This document shows positions 31,315 through 39,190 of a DNA stretch of 39,190 nt, piece by piece; the first letter of the stretch is position 1, and every line of letters begins with the position of its first letter. Both the position numbers and the translations under genes were made by a program. Below the pieces are notes generated by a model. It was not told the DNA's origin. It worked only from the letters and a program-made list of their open reading frames with translations, and made no database searches. Source of the stretch: Lachnospiraceae bacterium (GTDB lineage: Bacteria > Bacillota > Clostridia > Lachnospirales > Lachnospiraceae); NCBI GenBank assembly GCA_015056795.1, contig SVFO01000037.1:1-39190 (forward strand), given 5' to 3'.

Positions 31315-31496
31315 TCTCAAGGGGACTGGGAATGCATCTTATCCAGCCAAATTTCTCGAGGGGACTGGGCATATGTCTCAACTAACAAGTTTCTCGAGGG
31401 GAAGGTTTGGATTATCTTTCTGGGTTAAAAGGTTACCAGAAAGACAATCCAAACCTCGCCCCGAGTTCTGACCTTGACCAACATTCCCAGTCCCCG
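31315..31496. repeat. Intergenic element with repeated and inverted GGGGACTGGG motifs
   Basis: This fills most of the 313-base gap between trpB2 and the chemoreceptor gene and contains no gene. The motif TTCTCRAGGGGACTGGG occurs at about 31315 and 31352, and a third partial copy, TTTCTCGAGGGGAAGG, starts near 31390. An inverted copy, CATTCCCAGTCCCC, ends the element at 31482-31495. In the middle is a 20-base stem with one mismatch (31404-31423 with 31436-31455), extended outward by CTCG/GGGG pairing. The whole can fold as a large hairpin whose outer arm has two or three alternative partners. It may be a small non-autonomous mobile element or a structured RNA. Confidence 0.7.
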
Positions 31497-31504
31497 ACCC
31501 CCAT

Positions 31505-33562
31505 CTAAGCCTTAAAGAAATCCATCGTCTTGTCGAGCATCACGGACATCTTATTGAGTTCGTTCACCTGCTCGTTGATGACTTCGATATTCTCCACGAT
31601 GCTCTTCATGGAGTTCGATACTTCTTCGTTGGATGCCGTGTTCTCCTGAGAAATTGCAGACAGGCTCGTCACCTTGTCAATGATGTCATTTCGAATGCCC
31701 TCGAGCGATACCGTCTTTGCGCTGATGCTTCCAATTTCGTCCACGGACCTCGTAATCTCACTCGACAACGTAGCGAAGCAGTTCTTGGTCTCCATCAGGA
31801 TTCCCTTCTCCTGCTCCAGCGACTTCTCAACATCCTTCGAAAGTGCCATCGTACCAGAGGACTTCGTAATGATTTCCTCTGCAATCATCTGAATCTCTAC
31901 GGCACTGTCATTACTCTGATCTGCCAGCTTCTTAATCTCCTCAGCAACGACTGCAAAGCCCTTTCCGGCTTCGCCTGCACGCGCCGCCTCAATGGAAGCA
32001 TTCAGGGACAACAGGTTTGTCTGATCTGCGATTTCCTTGATCATGTCAATGGCCTCGGAAATCTTGCCAACAGCCGTATTGGTATTGCGAATCTGCTCAT
32101 TTACATTACGAATGTAATCCGCTGACTGGTTCGAGCTTCTCTCCATCGAAGTGATATAATTTGCAGCGTCATCATTCGCCTTATCCATCTCCTTCGCGGA
32201 TTCGCTCAGCGACTCAACTGCCGATACAATGTCATTGATGTTATCGCTCATGATGCCAATCTGCGTGTTAACTTCCTGTACGTCCTCCGCCATCTGGCTG
32301 GATGCCAGGGATAATTCATTCACGGCAACGGACACCCTGCTGGTGGACTCATTGCTCGCATTGATCATGTCATTTACTTCATCCGTTGTCTGTGCGACAA
32401 AGCCAACCTCATCGCGAATGTGATCCACGGTATCTGAAAGCTTTTCTCGCAGCCTCTCAACGGCATCCGCAAGCTTGCCGATTTCCTCCAGCGTAAAGTC
32501 CTCAGGGATGTCAACCTTAACGTCGCCATCTGCCATTTGCTCCACGGCCTTTACGAAGAGATCACACTTTCTGTTCAGCAGCACCGTCAGCATGACACTT
32601 AATACAAGACACACGATCAGGATAAAGGCATTTACCATAATCGTTCCCATGTTGGTCTGCTTCACTTCATCGTAAATTCCATTTACGGAACGATACATGA
32701 TCAGGATCATGTTATACTGAGGCATCAGCTTCATCGTCACGATGGACTTCGCGCCATCAATCTGATAAAAGCCCTGAACGGTGTCACCCTTCTCCAGAAT
32801 CTCCTGAATCATGCTCTGATGCGTCGTATTCTCAATGGGTTCGCAGCTCGGAAATCTCTCGTCCGTCGTGAGCACGTAAATATTCTGCGCATAGTCTGCA
32901 AGGATAAAGGTTGCACCTACCAGCTCGCCCTCCTTGACGTCTGCCAGCTCGCTTCCAAGCTCCGTCAGGAACGGGCCGCCGCCGATCAATCCGACAGGCT
33001 TTCCCTTGTCATCCAAAATGGACTGACGCAGATTCAGAATCATCTTTCCAGAAGCGGGAGAAACAAAAGCACCGCCGTCAAAGAATCCGTTTTCCTGCTC
33101 CGTCATGGTTGCACGGTAAGGCGTAAGCGCGTCACCCTTTCTGGTCTGCATGCCGATGGCTCCCGCGCTGGAATGCACCTGAACAACGGTATCCCAGTTG
33201 CTCGCATAAACGCCCTCCCAGCCACTCAGATTCTTAAAATACTCTTCCGTATAGGCCTGCGCCTTCTTTTGCAGCTTTTCGAATTCCGCCTGCTTTCCCT
33301 GATCCAGGGCAACCAGCATCTCCTTGATGACCGGTGCGGTTCCATACTGCTTCATATAGGTTTCAGCCCCGTCAATATAGTTCTGAATCGCCGCAATACG
33401 GTCATCCAAAATCAAGTCCATCTGACGATACACGCTCTCCTCACAGGACTGTCTGGAACGCATAATGAGCGTCGTAATGGTACTAAAGGAAGAAATTACC
33501 AAAGGAACCATACATACGATGGCGCACAGCCATCCAATCTTCAACTTTCTGTTTCCTAGCAT
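31505..33562 (-). CDS. Methyl-accepting chemotaxis protein
   Basis: 685 residues. Membrane segments near 12-34 and 305-330 enclose an extracellular ligand domain of about 270 residues, probably dCACHE ([42 protein letters not shown]). A HAMP domain follows ([20 protein letters not shown]), then a long signalling coiled coil with the conserved tip [20 protein letters not shown] and [18 protein letters not shown]. It should transmit an unknown ligand signal to CheA/CheW, which are not in the window. It implies a motile organism. A promoter TTGCAA-17-TAAAAT and a leader hairpin (GCCATAA/TTATGGC, 33632-33654) lie upstream. Confidence 0.95.
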   Translation of the reverse strand: MLGNRKLKIGWLCAIVCMVPLVISSFSTITTLIMRSRQSCEESVYRQMDLILDDRIAAIQNYIDGAETYMKQYGTAPVIKEMLVALDQGKQAEFEKLQKKAQAYTEEYFKNLSGWEGVYASNWDTVVQVHSSAGAIGMQTRKGDALTPYRATMTEQENGFFDGGAFVSPASGKMILNLRQSILDDKGKPVGLIGGGPFLTELGSELADVKEGELVGATFILADYAQNIYVLTTDERFPSCEPIENTTHQSMIQEILEKGDTVQGFYQIDGAKSIVTMKLMPQYNMILIMYRSVNGIYDEVKQTNMGTIMVNAFILIVCLVLSVMLTVLLNRKCDLFVKAVEQMADGDVKVDIPEDFTLEEIGKLADAVERLREKLSDTVDHIRDEVGFVAQTTDEVNDMINASNESTSRVSVAVNELSLASSQMAEDVQEVNTQIGIMSDNINDIVSAVESLSESAKEMDKANDDAANYITSMERSSNQSADYIRNVNEQIRNTNTAVGKISEAIDMIKEIADQTNLLSLNASIEAARAGEAGKGFAVVAEEIKKLADQSNDSAVEIQMIAEEIITKSSGTMALSKDVEKSLEQEKGILMETKNCFATLSSEITRSVDEIGSISAKTVSLEGIRNDIIDKVTSLSAISQENTASNEEVSNSMKSIVENIEVINEQVNELNKMSVMLDKTMDFFKA

Positions 33563-33693
33563 ATCCTACCTCGCCTTATCCCAAATACTGGTTGATCTAA
33601 ATCTAAACCATTCTCAAAAGCCCTTTACACAGCCATAAATCCACAGCTTATGGCCTTATTTTCTCTGCTCTCGCATCCTAAAAACGTATAAAT

Positions 33694-33722
33694 ATTTTAG
33701 CATAAAAAGGCAAAAATTGCAA
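33694..33722 (-). promoter_or_regulatory. Promoter of the chemoreceptor gene
   Basis: TTGCAA (33717-33722), 17 bases, TAAAAT (33694-33699) on the minus strand; a leader of about 125 bases follows. It looks like sigma-A rather than the flagellar sigma factor. Confidence 0.6.
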
Positions 33723-33726
33723 TATA

Positions 33727-33755
33727 AGAACCCGCGCCTTAAGGACGCGGGTTCT
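33727..33755 (-). terminator. Terminator of the phosphoketolase gene
   Basis: Ten-base perfect stem AGAACCCGCG / CGCGGGTTCT around a nine-base loop, 23 bases past the stop. The T-run after it is short, but the stem is G/C-rich and lies immediately before the chemoreceptor promoter. Confidence 0.75.
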
Positions 33756-33777
33756 AAAAAAGGAAGGATATAATAAA

Positions 33778-36150
33778 TTATTTGTTCTCAGGTAATTTCC
33801 ACTGCCACTCACGAACCTCAGGAAGATCCATGCCGTACTCAGCGATGTACTGATCATGAGCAACGAGCGTGTCTCTCATCTGCTGAAGCAGATATGCACC
33901 GCGGTTGCCAAGCTGAGGCAGGTGATTGATGATATCCATTACCAGATGGAATCTGTCGATCTCGTTCTGTACTCTCATATCGAAAGGAGTCGTAATGGTA
34001 CCCTCCTCCTGATAACCATGTACGGAGAGGTTGCGGTTGTGACGGTTGTAGGTCAGCTCGTGAACCAAGGTAGGATAGCCATGGAATGCGAAGATGATGG
34101 GCTTATCCTTGGTGAACAGAGCATCATAATCAACGTCGGTCAGACCATGAGGATGCTTGGTATGAGGCTCGAGCTTCATCAGGTCAACAACATTGACGAA
34201 ACGAATCTTTACTTCAGGCAGGTTAGCGCGAAGGATGGTCACTGCTGCCAATGCCTCCTTGGTAGGCGTATCACCACAGCAAGCCAGTACTACGTCAGGC
34301 TCCTCGCCCTGGTCGTTGCTTGCCCAATCCCAGATACCGATACCCTGGGTGCAATGCTTAACAGCCTGCTCCATGGTCAGCCACTGATGGCTGGGATGCT
34401 TAGATGCTACGATAACGTTCACATAGTTCTTGGAACGGATGCAGTGATCGAAGCAGGAAAGCAAGCAGTTAGCATCGGGGGGAAGATAGATACGTACAAC
34501 GTCTGCCTTCTTATTAGCGATGTGATCCATAAATCCGGGATCCTGATGGGTAAATCCGTTGTGGTCCTGCTGCCATACGTTGGAGGTCAGGATCAGGTTC
34601 AGGGATGCAATCTTCTGTCTCCAAGGAAGCTCGTTGCAAACCTTGAGCCACTTAGCATGCTGTGCGCACATGGAGTCTACGACACGGATGAATGCTTCGT
34701 AGGATGCGAAGAAGCCGTGACGACCGGTCAGAAGGTAACCCTCTAACCAACCCTCGCACATATGCTCGGACAGATAAGAGTCCATGATACGTCCGTCATG
34801 AGCAAGATCCTCGTCCTTCTCATGATAGTCGCCGTTCCAATCACGCTTGGTCTCCTCAAATACCTTGTAGAGACGGTTGGACATGGTCTCATCGGGTCCA
34901 AAGATACGGAAGTTCTTTGCTTCCTTATTCAGCTTAAAGATATCACGAACGAAACCGCCAAGCTCGATCATATCCTGCTTTTCAACAGCGCCGGGAGCGG
35001 TAACGTCTACGGCATAATCCTTGAAGTCAGGCAGGCGCAGGTCACGAAGCAGCTTACCGCCATTTGCATGAGGGTTCGCGCTGATTCTGTGATCGCCCTT
35101 GGGAGCGATGTAACGAAGTCTCTCAACAAGACGACCTTCCTCGTCAAAGAGCTCTTCGGGATGATAGGAAAGGAGCCAATCCTTCAAAAGATCCAGATGC
35201 TCAGGCTTCTCCATGGTGATGGGTACCTGATGCGCACGGAAGGAGCCTTCTACGGGAAGTCCGTCAACAACCTTCGGACCGGTCCAACCCTTCGGGGAAC
35301 GAAGAACGATCATGGGCCAGAAAGGTCTCTCCTCGTTGCCGTTCTCACGTGCATCCTTCTGGATCGCCTTAATCTTTTCGATACAGCTGTCAACAGCCTC
35401 AGCCATGAGCTTATGCATGGTCATGGGATCGCTGCCTTCAACGAAATGAGGCTCCCAACCGCAGCCATGCAGGAAGCTCTCAAGCTCCTCATGGGAGATG
35501 TGGGAAAGAACGGTAGGATTGCTGATCTTATATTCATTCAAATGCAAAATAGGAAGAACTGCACCGTCATTCTTAGCATTCAGGAACTTGTTGGAATGCC
35601 AAGCGGTAGCAAGAGGTCCGGTCTCAGCCTCACCGTCACCAACGATAACGGTAGCAATCAGATCCGGGTTATCAAAAGCAGCACCGAAAGCATGAGCGAT
35701 GGAGTAACCAAGCTCACCACCCTCGTTGATGGAGCCGGGAGTTTCAGGTGCTACATGGCTGGAGATACCACCAGGGAAGGAGAACTGCTTGTTCAGTCTC
35801 TTCAGGCCCTCGATATCCTGAGAAATGTTGGGATATACCTCGCTGTAGGTACCCTCAAGGTAAGAGTTAGCTACGAAGAAGTTTCCGCCGTGGCCAGGAC
35901 CAGAGATCAGGATCATGTCCAGGTCATACTTATTGATGGCACGATTCATGTGTGCATAAACGAAGTTCTGGCCAGGAACGGTTCCCCAGTGACCAACGAT
36001 TTTCTTCTTGATCATGTCCCTCGTCAGAGGCTCTCTGAGCAGGGGGTTGTCCAACAGATACAGCTGGGTTGCTGCAAGGTAGTTTGCCGCACGCCAGTAT
36101 GCATTTAAGTCGGACAGGTACTCGTCTGTCATAAATTTGTCAACTGACAT
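33778..36150 (-). CDS. xfp: Phosphoketolase
   Basis: 790 residues, full length for xylulose-5-phosphate/fructose-6-phosphate phosphoketolase, a thiamine-diphosphate enzyme that splits the sugar phosphate with inorganic phosphate to acetyl phosphate plus a shorter sugar phosphate. Seen: [59 protein letters not shown], the ThDP motif GDGEAETGP, and HQDPGFMDH in the second half. Whether it prefers the five- or six-carbon substrate cannot be told. ATG has GGAGGATATTGGA upstream. The promoter TTGCAT-17-TATAAT carries a palindrome over its -35. It allows pentose use through a bifid-type shunt. Confidence 0.97.
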   Translation of the reverse strand: MSVDKFMTDEYLSDLNAYWRAANYLAATQLYLLDNPLLREPLTRDMIKKKIVGHWGTVPGQNFVYAHMNRAINKYDLDMILISGPGHGGNFFVANSYLEGTYSEVYPNISQDIEGLKRLNKQFSFPGGISSHVAPETPGSINEGGELGYSIAHAFGAAFDNPDLIATVIVGDGEAETGPLATAWHSNKFLNAKNDGAVLPILHLNEYKISNPTVLSHISHEELESFLHGCGWEPHFVEGSDPMTMHKLMAEAVDSCIEKIKAIQKDARENGNEERPFWPMIVLRSPKGWTGPKVVDGLPVEGSFRAHQVPITMEKPEHLDLLKDWLLSYHPEELFDEEGRLVERLRYIAPKGDHRISANPHANGGKLLRDLRLPDFKDYAVDVTAPGAVEKQDMIELGGFVRDIFKLNKEAKNFRIFGPDETMSNRLYKVFEETKRDWNGDYHEKDEDLAHDGRIMDSYLSEHMCEGWLEGYLLTGRHGFFASYEAFIRVVDSMCAQHAKWLKVCNELPWRQKIASLNLILTSNVWQQDHNGFTHQDPGFMDHIANKKADVVRIYLPPDANCLLSCFDHCIRSKNYVNVIVASKHPSHQWLTMEQAVKHCTQGIGIWDWASNDQGEEPDVVLACCGDTPTKEALAAVTILRANLPEVKIRFVNVVDLMKLEPHTKHPHGLTDVDYDALFTKDKPIIFAFHGYPTLVHELTYNRHNRNLSVHGYQEEGTITTPFDMRVQNEIDRFHLVMDIINHLPQLGNRGAYLLQQMRDTLVAHDQYIAEYGMDLPEVREWQWKLPENK

Positions 36151-36207
36151 TCCAATATCCTCCTATGTATTTATAAATTAAGTCTGTTAATTTTTTAACC
36201 AAGTAAG

Positions 36208-36248
36208 ATTATATTCAAAGATTAGTAAAAATGCAATATCAGATATTG
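36208..36248 (-). promoter_or_regulatory. xfp promoter with overlapping palindrome
   Basis: TTGCAT (36231-36236), 17 bases, TATAAT (36208-36213) on the minus strand. The palindrome CAATATC-A-GATATTG (36234-36248) covers half of the -35 hexamer, an ideal place for a repressor. It does not match the Rex or CcpA consensus. Confidence 0.7.
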
Positions 36249-36383
36249 TGCAAAAATAACGAATTATTGCTATCTTTGCTGTGAAATAATACCAATGGGA
36301 TTCCAGACCATTGTTCTATTTCTTGATACTTTCCTTTTTTGCCTGATCTTCCCCCCTTTTCTAAAGGAAATTGCTTTGTGCCG

Positions 36384-38225
36384 TCATGCGTTTTCTTTCC
36401 TCTTAAGTGAGTCAAGTCTTAGGATCTCGAAACCATCCGCCTTACCCTTTAGCTTAATGGTTGAGCCAAGACTGGTATATTCGGCGCGGTCACCGAGCTG
36501 ATCCGCTACGGCGCGGGAGATCAGGATCTGTCCGCCGGGCGCATTCGCCTCAAGACGCGCGGAGGTATTTACCGTGTCGCCGATGGCCGTATAGTCCATA
36601 CGCTTCGGCGCTCCAATGTTACCAACGACCGCGGGGCCCCAGTTTACACCGATACCGAAGGATACGCTTCTTCCAAACCTCTTCTGCAATTCTTCACCAA
36701 GTGCCTTTGAACCCTCCACCATGTCCATGGCGGCGCAGCACGCAAGGTATACCGGATCCTCCTGCGCGATCGGTGCATTCCAGAACGCCATCGTACAGTC
36801 GCCTACAAACTTATCCAAGACGCCGTGATTTTTAATGATACACTCCGTCGTCAGCGTCAGGTAACGGTTTACGATTTCTACGACCGTCGGAGGATCCATG
36901 TTCTCACTCATGGTCGTAAATCCACGAACGTCGACAAACAGCACGGCAATGTTGTACATCTTTCCGCCAAGCTCCAAGGCAGAGGGCCCCTGCTCTAAGA
37001 GCGTATTCATGATCGAAGGATCTACGTAATGACCAAAGGTATTCTGTACGCGATGCTTCTCTCTCGCGGCGCGAATATAGTTCAGTGCCACGGATGCGAT
37101 GAACAGCACCGTCACGAAAAGCGGTACCCAGAGCACGTGCAAAATGATCTGACAACGATACGCTATCAGACAAATGACAATCCAGAGCGCCACGGATGCG
37201 ACCTCGGCAGCCAAAGCCTTTAAGATATGCCTGTCATAGAAGAATAACAGCGCACCAAAGCAGATGATAAACAAGAGTATCAGCTGCAACGTCTTTGATG
37301 CCTCGCGAGGATAAAAGCCTTCGCGGAAATTATCGACAAGGTTCGCCATCCATTCCACGCCATACATTGGTGCCGCGCGATCAATCGAGGTGAAATAATA
37401 ATCACCCATACCAACGGTATACGGTCCAATCAAAACCACCTTTCCTGCGAAGAAGCTCGGTTCTACCCTTCCCGTAACAATGTCTGCCACGGAGAGGCGT
37501 CCGTCATGATAACCGCCGCCCTTCTTCGAAAAGTTGACATAATAAAAGTCCTTGTTTCCACTCGTCTTTGGCATGGCATTGGGCTCGATCCCCTTCGCCG
37601 CGCAGTATTTCTCATAGACTACCCTCGGAAAGGAGTAGACGTATCCAAGCTCAGGCTGGCTTGGCACGTAATAGCCCAGAATCGCATGACGCAAAATGGC
37701 ATCCGTATCCTCCTGGGCATTAATGTGACCGACGGAGGCAACCTCCTTCAAGGCATCAAAGGGCTGCGAAAAGCTCTGCACGTAATTGGGATCGATATAA
37801 AAGTTACCATTCTCATCAACGATCATCTGACTCGACAGGTTGGCAAATCCCGCCACGACGACGTTGCCACCCTCCTTGCAGGCTTTCACTAGCGCCGCAT
37901 TATCCTCGGGATTTTCACTGTCACCGTCATACAAGATATCGAGACCGATTACGGCAGGCTTTTTCTCGGGATCACTGTTTAGGTATTCGATCACCTTCGC
38001 CATCTCGCTGCGCGGCCAGGGCATCGGCCCGAGCACGTCCAAAGCCTTTTGATCCATGCCGACCACAAGAATCTGCCCATCCGTCGCGGTCTCATGCTGA
38101 TATAAAGCATCCGCCAGGACATTGTCAGGATAATCCAATGCGCCAAGGCTGGCAATCAGACAGAATAATGCTGCCGAGAGCGTGGCAGCAATCAGCTTAA
38201 TGATCCATTTCCGTTTTTTATTCAT
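36384..38225 (-). CDS. CHASE2 sensor with class III adenylate cyclase output
   Basis: 613 residues. A membrane segment at 8-28 is followed by an extracytoplasmic CHASE2 domain (about 30-305; ILVVGMDQKALDVLGPMPW, PAVIGLDILYDG, KVVLIGPYTVGMGDYYFTS, MYGVEWMANLV). Three membrane segments (312-330, 335-357, 360-383) lead to a class III nucleotidyl cyclase domain. Metal Asp432 (FVDVRGFT) and Asp476 (DKFVGD), purine-selecting Lys472 and Thr546, and transition-state Asn553 and Arg557 (GDTVNTSARLE) are all present. Lys/Thr points to ATP, hence cAMP, rather than GTP. ATG is preceded by GAGGAAGGGG at a longish distance. It is a paralogue in layout of the CHASE2-HD-GYP protein at 15410-17455. Confidence 0.92.
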   Translation of the reverse strand: MNKKRKWIIKLIAATLSAALFCLIASLGALDYPDNVLADALYQHETATDGQILVVGMDQKALDVLGPMPWPRSEMAKVIEYLNSDPEKKPAVIGLDILYDGDSENPEDNAALVKACKEGGNVVVAGFANLSSQMIVDENGNFYIDPNYVQSFSQPFDALKEVASVGHINAQEDTDAILRHAILGYYVPSQPELGYVYSFPRVVYEKYCAAKGIEPNAMPKTSGNKDFYYVNFSKKGGGYHDGRLSVADIVTGRVEPSFFAGKVVLIGPYTVGMGDYYFTSIDRAAPMYGVEWMANLVDNFREGFYPREASKTLQLILLFIICFGALLFFYDRHILKALAAEVASVALWIVICLIAYRCQIILHVLWVPLFVTVLFIASVALNYIRAAREKHRVQNTFGHYVDPSIMNTLLEQGPSALELGGKMYNIAVLFVDVRGFTTMSENMDPPTVVEIVNRYLTLTTECIIKNHGVLDKFVGDCTMAFWNAPIAQEDPVYLACCAAMDMVEGSKALGEELQKRFGRSVSFGIGVNWGPAVVGNIGAPKRMDYTAIGDTVNTSARLEANAPGGQILISRAVADQLGDRAEYTSLGSTIKLKGKADGFEILRLDSLKRKENA

Positions 38226-38299
38226 CCCGTGAAATCCCCTTCCTCTTTGTACTCAAAATCTCTCTGCCCAGGCAGCATCTGAACACTCATAAAAACCGT

Positions 38300-38393
38300 C
38301 TGCTTCGCAGCCGTCGTCGCTTCGCGACTTTTGTTTTTATTTCGTACACGCTCGGCTGAACCCAAATGCCCCGCTTTGCGGGTCGCTTGGGTT
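38300..38393. repeat. Cluster of short intergenic hairpins with GCGAAGC cores
   Basis: In the gap between the NHL gene and the cyclase: CTGCTTCGCAG (38300-38310), GTCGCTTCGCGAC (38316-38328), and a larger hairpin with arms AACCCAA/TTGGGTT (38359-38365, 38387-38393) enclosing CCCGC-TTT-GCGGG. The GCGAAGC core of the first two (minus strand) is a very stable mini-hairpin and recurs at 25721-25727. Confidence 0.65.
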
Positions 38394-38408
38394 CCTTCCT
38401 CGCTACAT

Positions 38409-38450
38409 AAAACCCCTGTCGCCTCCGATTCGGAGTACAACAGAGGTTTT
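38409..38450 (-). terminator. Terminator of the NHL-repeat gene
   Basis: Outer arms AAAACCCCTGT and ACAGAGGTTTT with an inner CTCCG/CGGAG stem, ending in TTTT on the minus strand, 11 bases after the stop codon. Confidence 0.75.
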
Positions 38451-38461
38451 ATCATCCTTCC

Positions 38462-39190
38462 TTATTTTTGCTCCAGAACATAAACTCTTCTGGAGAACAC
38501 GTCACAAACATACAGCGCACCATTCTTATAACACATGCCCACGGGCATTGTAGGATAGGTTGTCAGGTCCTTCCCCGCATATTGCAGAATCGTGTCAACC
38601 TTGCCATCCTTGATTCTGCGGACGGTTCCGTTCACCGTGTCACTGACATATACGATGCCGTCATCCCCTACCGTCACGCCCTGCGGCGCTGCGAAGGTTG
38701 CCACGGTTGCAAGACCGTCAGCATTTCCCTCTTCCCCCGTACCGGCAAGGACGATTTTCGTGCCATCCTTGATCTGCAGAATACGATTTTCGCCGGTCTC
38801 GGCAACATATAACGTGCCACCTGCCCAGCATAGACCCATGGGTCTGTTTAATCCCTCTTCGAACACCTCAACGCGTCCCTGCTGCGTAATGACATAGATC
38901 GTTCCGCGTGCGGTATCTGCCACGTAAAGCCTGCCCGCGTTATCTGCCGCAAGGCCCGTAGGCTGGTCAAAGACCACGCCCATGTCGCCCATTTTCAGGA
39001 CATCGGAGGAACCATTGATCGTTTCCACCGTCTTTCCGCGAACCAAACGAACGGCATTATTCTCCGTGTCAGATACGGCAAATCCATCCAGGAACGGAAC
39101 AATGGCCCAGGGCTCCTTAAACAGGCTCTCCTCCAGGGTGCCATCCTTATAGCCACCGAGAGGCTCTCCCGAAGCATCCTTCTCCGTGGT
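38462..39190 (-). CDS. NHL-repeat beta-propeller protein, N-terminus outside the window
   Basis: The frame is open from the stop at 38462 to the right edge, giving the last 242 residues; the start is missing. NHL repeats of about 40-50 residues can be read: VVFDQPTGLAADNAGRLYVAD, LNRPMGLCWAGGTLYVAETG, FAAPQGVTVGDDGIVYVSDT and MPVGMCYKNGALYVCDVF, each followed by a basic or polar strand. An internal start near 39046 would cut a repeat (PWAIVPFLDGFAVSDTENN lies upstream in frame), so the gene runs on. NHL propellers bind proteins or ligands, often outside the cell. It lies upstream of the CHASE2 cyclase on the same strand, separated by a terminator. Confidence 0.88.
   Translation of the reverse strand, partial: TTEKDASGEPLGGYKDGTLEESLFKEPWAIVPFLDGFAVSDTENNAVRLVRGKTVETINGSSDVLKMGDMGVVFDQPTGLAADNAGRLYVADTARGTIYVITQQGRVEVFEEGLNRPMGLCWAGGTLYVAETGENRILQIKDGTKIVLAGTGEEGNADGLATVATFAAPQGVTVGDDGIVYVSDTVNGTVRRIKDGKVDTILQYAGKDLTTYPTMPVGMCYKNGALYVCDVFSRRVYVLEQK

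Noticed and set aside
31315..31496. CRISPR-like array
   Set aside because: Only two full and one partial repeat, uneven spacing, one inverted copy and no cas genes.
34762..36108. Long open frame on the plus strand opposite phosphoketolase
   Set aside because: Codon-bias shadow of xfp; no ribosome site, promoter or recognisable protein.
38222..38455. 77-residue frame on the minus strand between the NHL and cyclase genes
   Set aside because: It runs through the terminator and mini-hairpin repeats and resembles no protein.

Overview
The window looks like a chromosomal segment of a Gram-positive anaerobe of class Clostridia, most likely Lachnospiraceae. Evidence: sigma-A promoters with strong Shine-Dalgarno sequences, a Clostridia-type ECF sigma/anti-sigma pair, an AgrC/AgrA-like LytTR two-component system, split chromate transporters, a TrpB2-type tryptophan synthase beta chain, phosphoketolase, and a chemoreceptor (so probably a motile cell). 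This assignment is inference; there is no rRNA or other decisive marker. No tRNA, CRISPR array, insertion sequence or prophage was seen.

Layout, left to right. Bases 76-2638: minus-strand operon of an ECF sigma factor, its anti-sigma partner and an acyltransferase. Bases 2825-6388: minus-strand run of tightly overlapping genes: a His/Cys-rich micropeptide, two chromate-transporter halves, a degenerate PAP2-like membrane protein, an XRE regulator that has lost its HTH, a small membrane protein and a zinc-ribbon membrane protein. Bases 6449-8431: a putative six-hairpin glycosidase. Bases 8586-9548: two tandem VOC proteins behind a perfect sigma-A promoter, a c-di-GMP-I riboswitch and an intrinsic terminator. 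Bases 9545-10285: two small membrane proteins. Bases 10702-14202: a clan GH-A-like glycosidase and a cytosolic sugar-binding-protein/GGDEF fusion. Bases 14482-18887: FecR/DUF6273-like surface protein, CHASE2-HD-GYP phosphodiesterase and an unknown coiled-coil protein. Then an orphan HicB (18970-19353), asnS on the plus strand (19681-21066), the LytTR two-component system (21161-23343), a CPBP protease operon with candidate LytTR sites (23456-24649), an NrnA-like DHH phosphoesterase, carB, a small XRE regulator and trpB2 on the plus strand, a repeat-rich intergenic element, a chemoreceptor, phosphoketolase, a CHASE2 adenylate cyclase, and a partial NHL beta-propeller protein at the right edge.

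The strongest theme is nucleotide second messengers. Within about 9 kb there is a c-di-GMP synthase with an apparent sugar sensor, a c-di-GMP phosphodiesterase with an extracytoplasmic CHASE2 sensor paired with FecR, and a c-di-GMP riboswitch acting on two VOC genes. A second CHASE2 receptor with a cAMP-forming output lies at the right end, and the DHH protein belongs to a family that removes linear dinucleotides. That these form one local circuit is inference from neighbourhood; the domains and the riboswitch core are directly visible.
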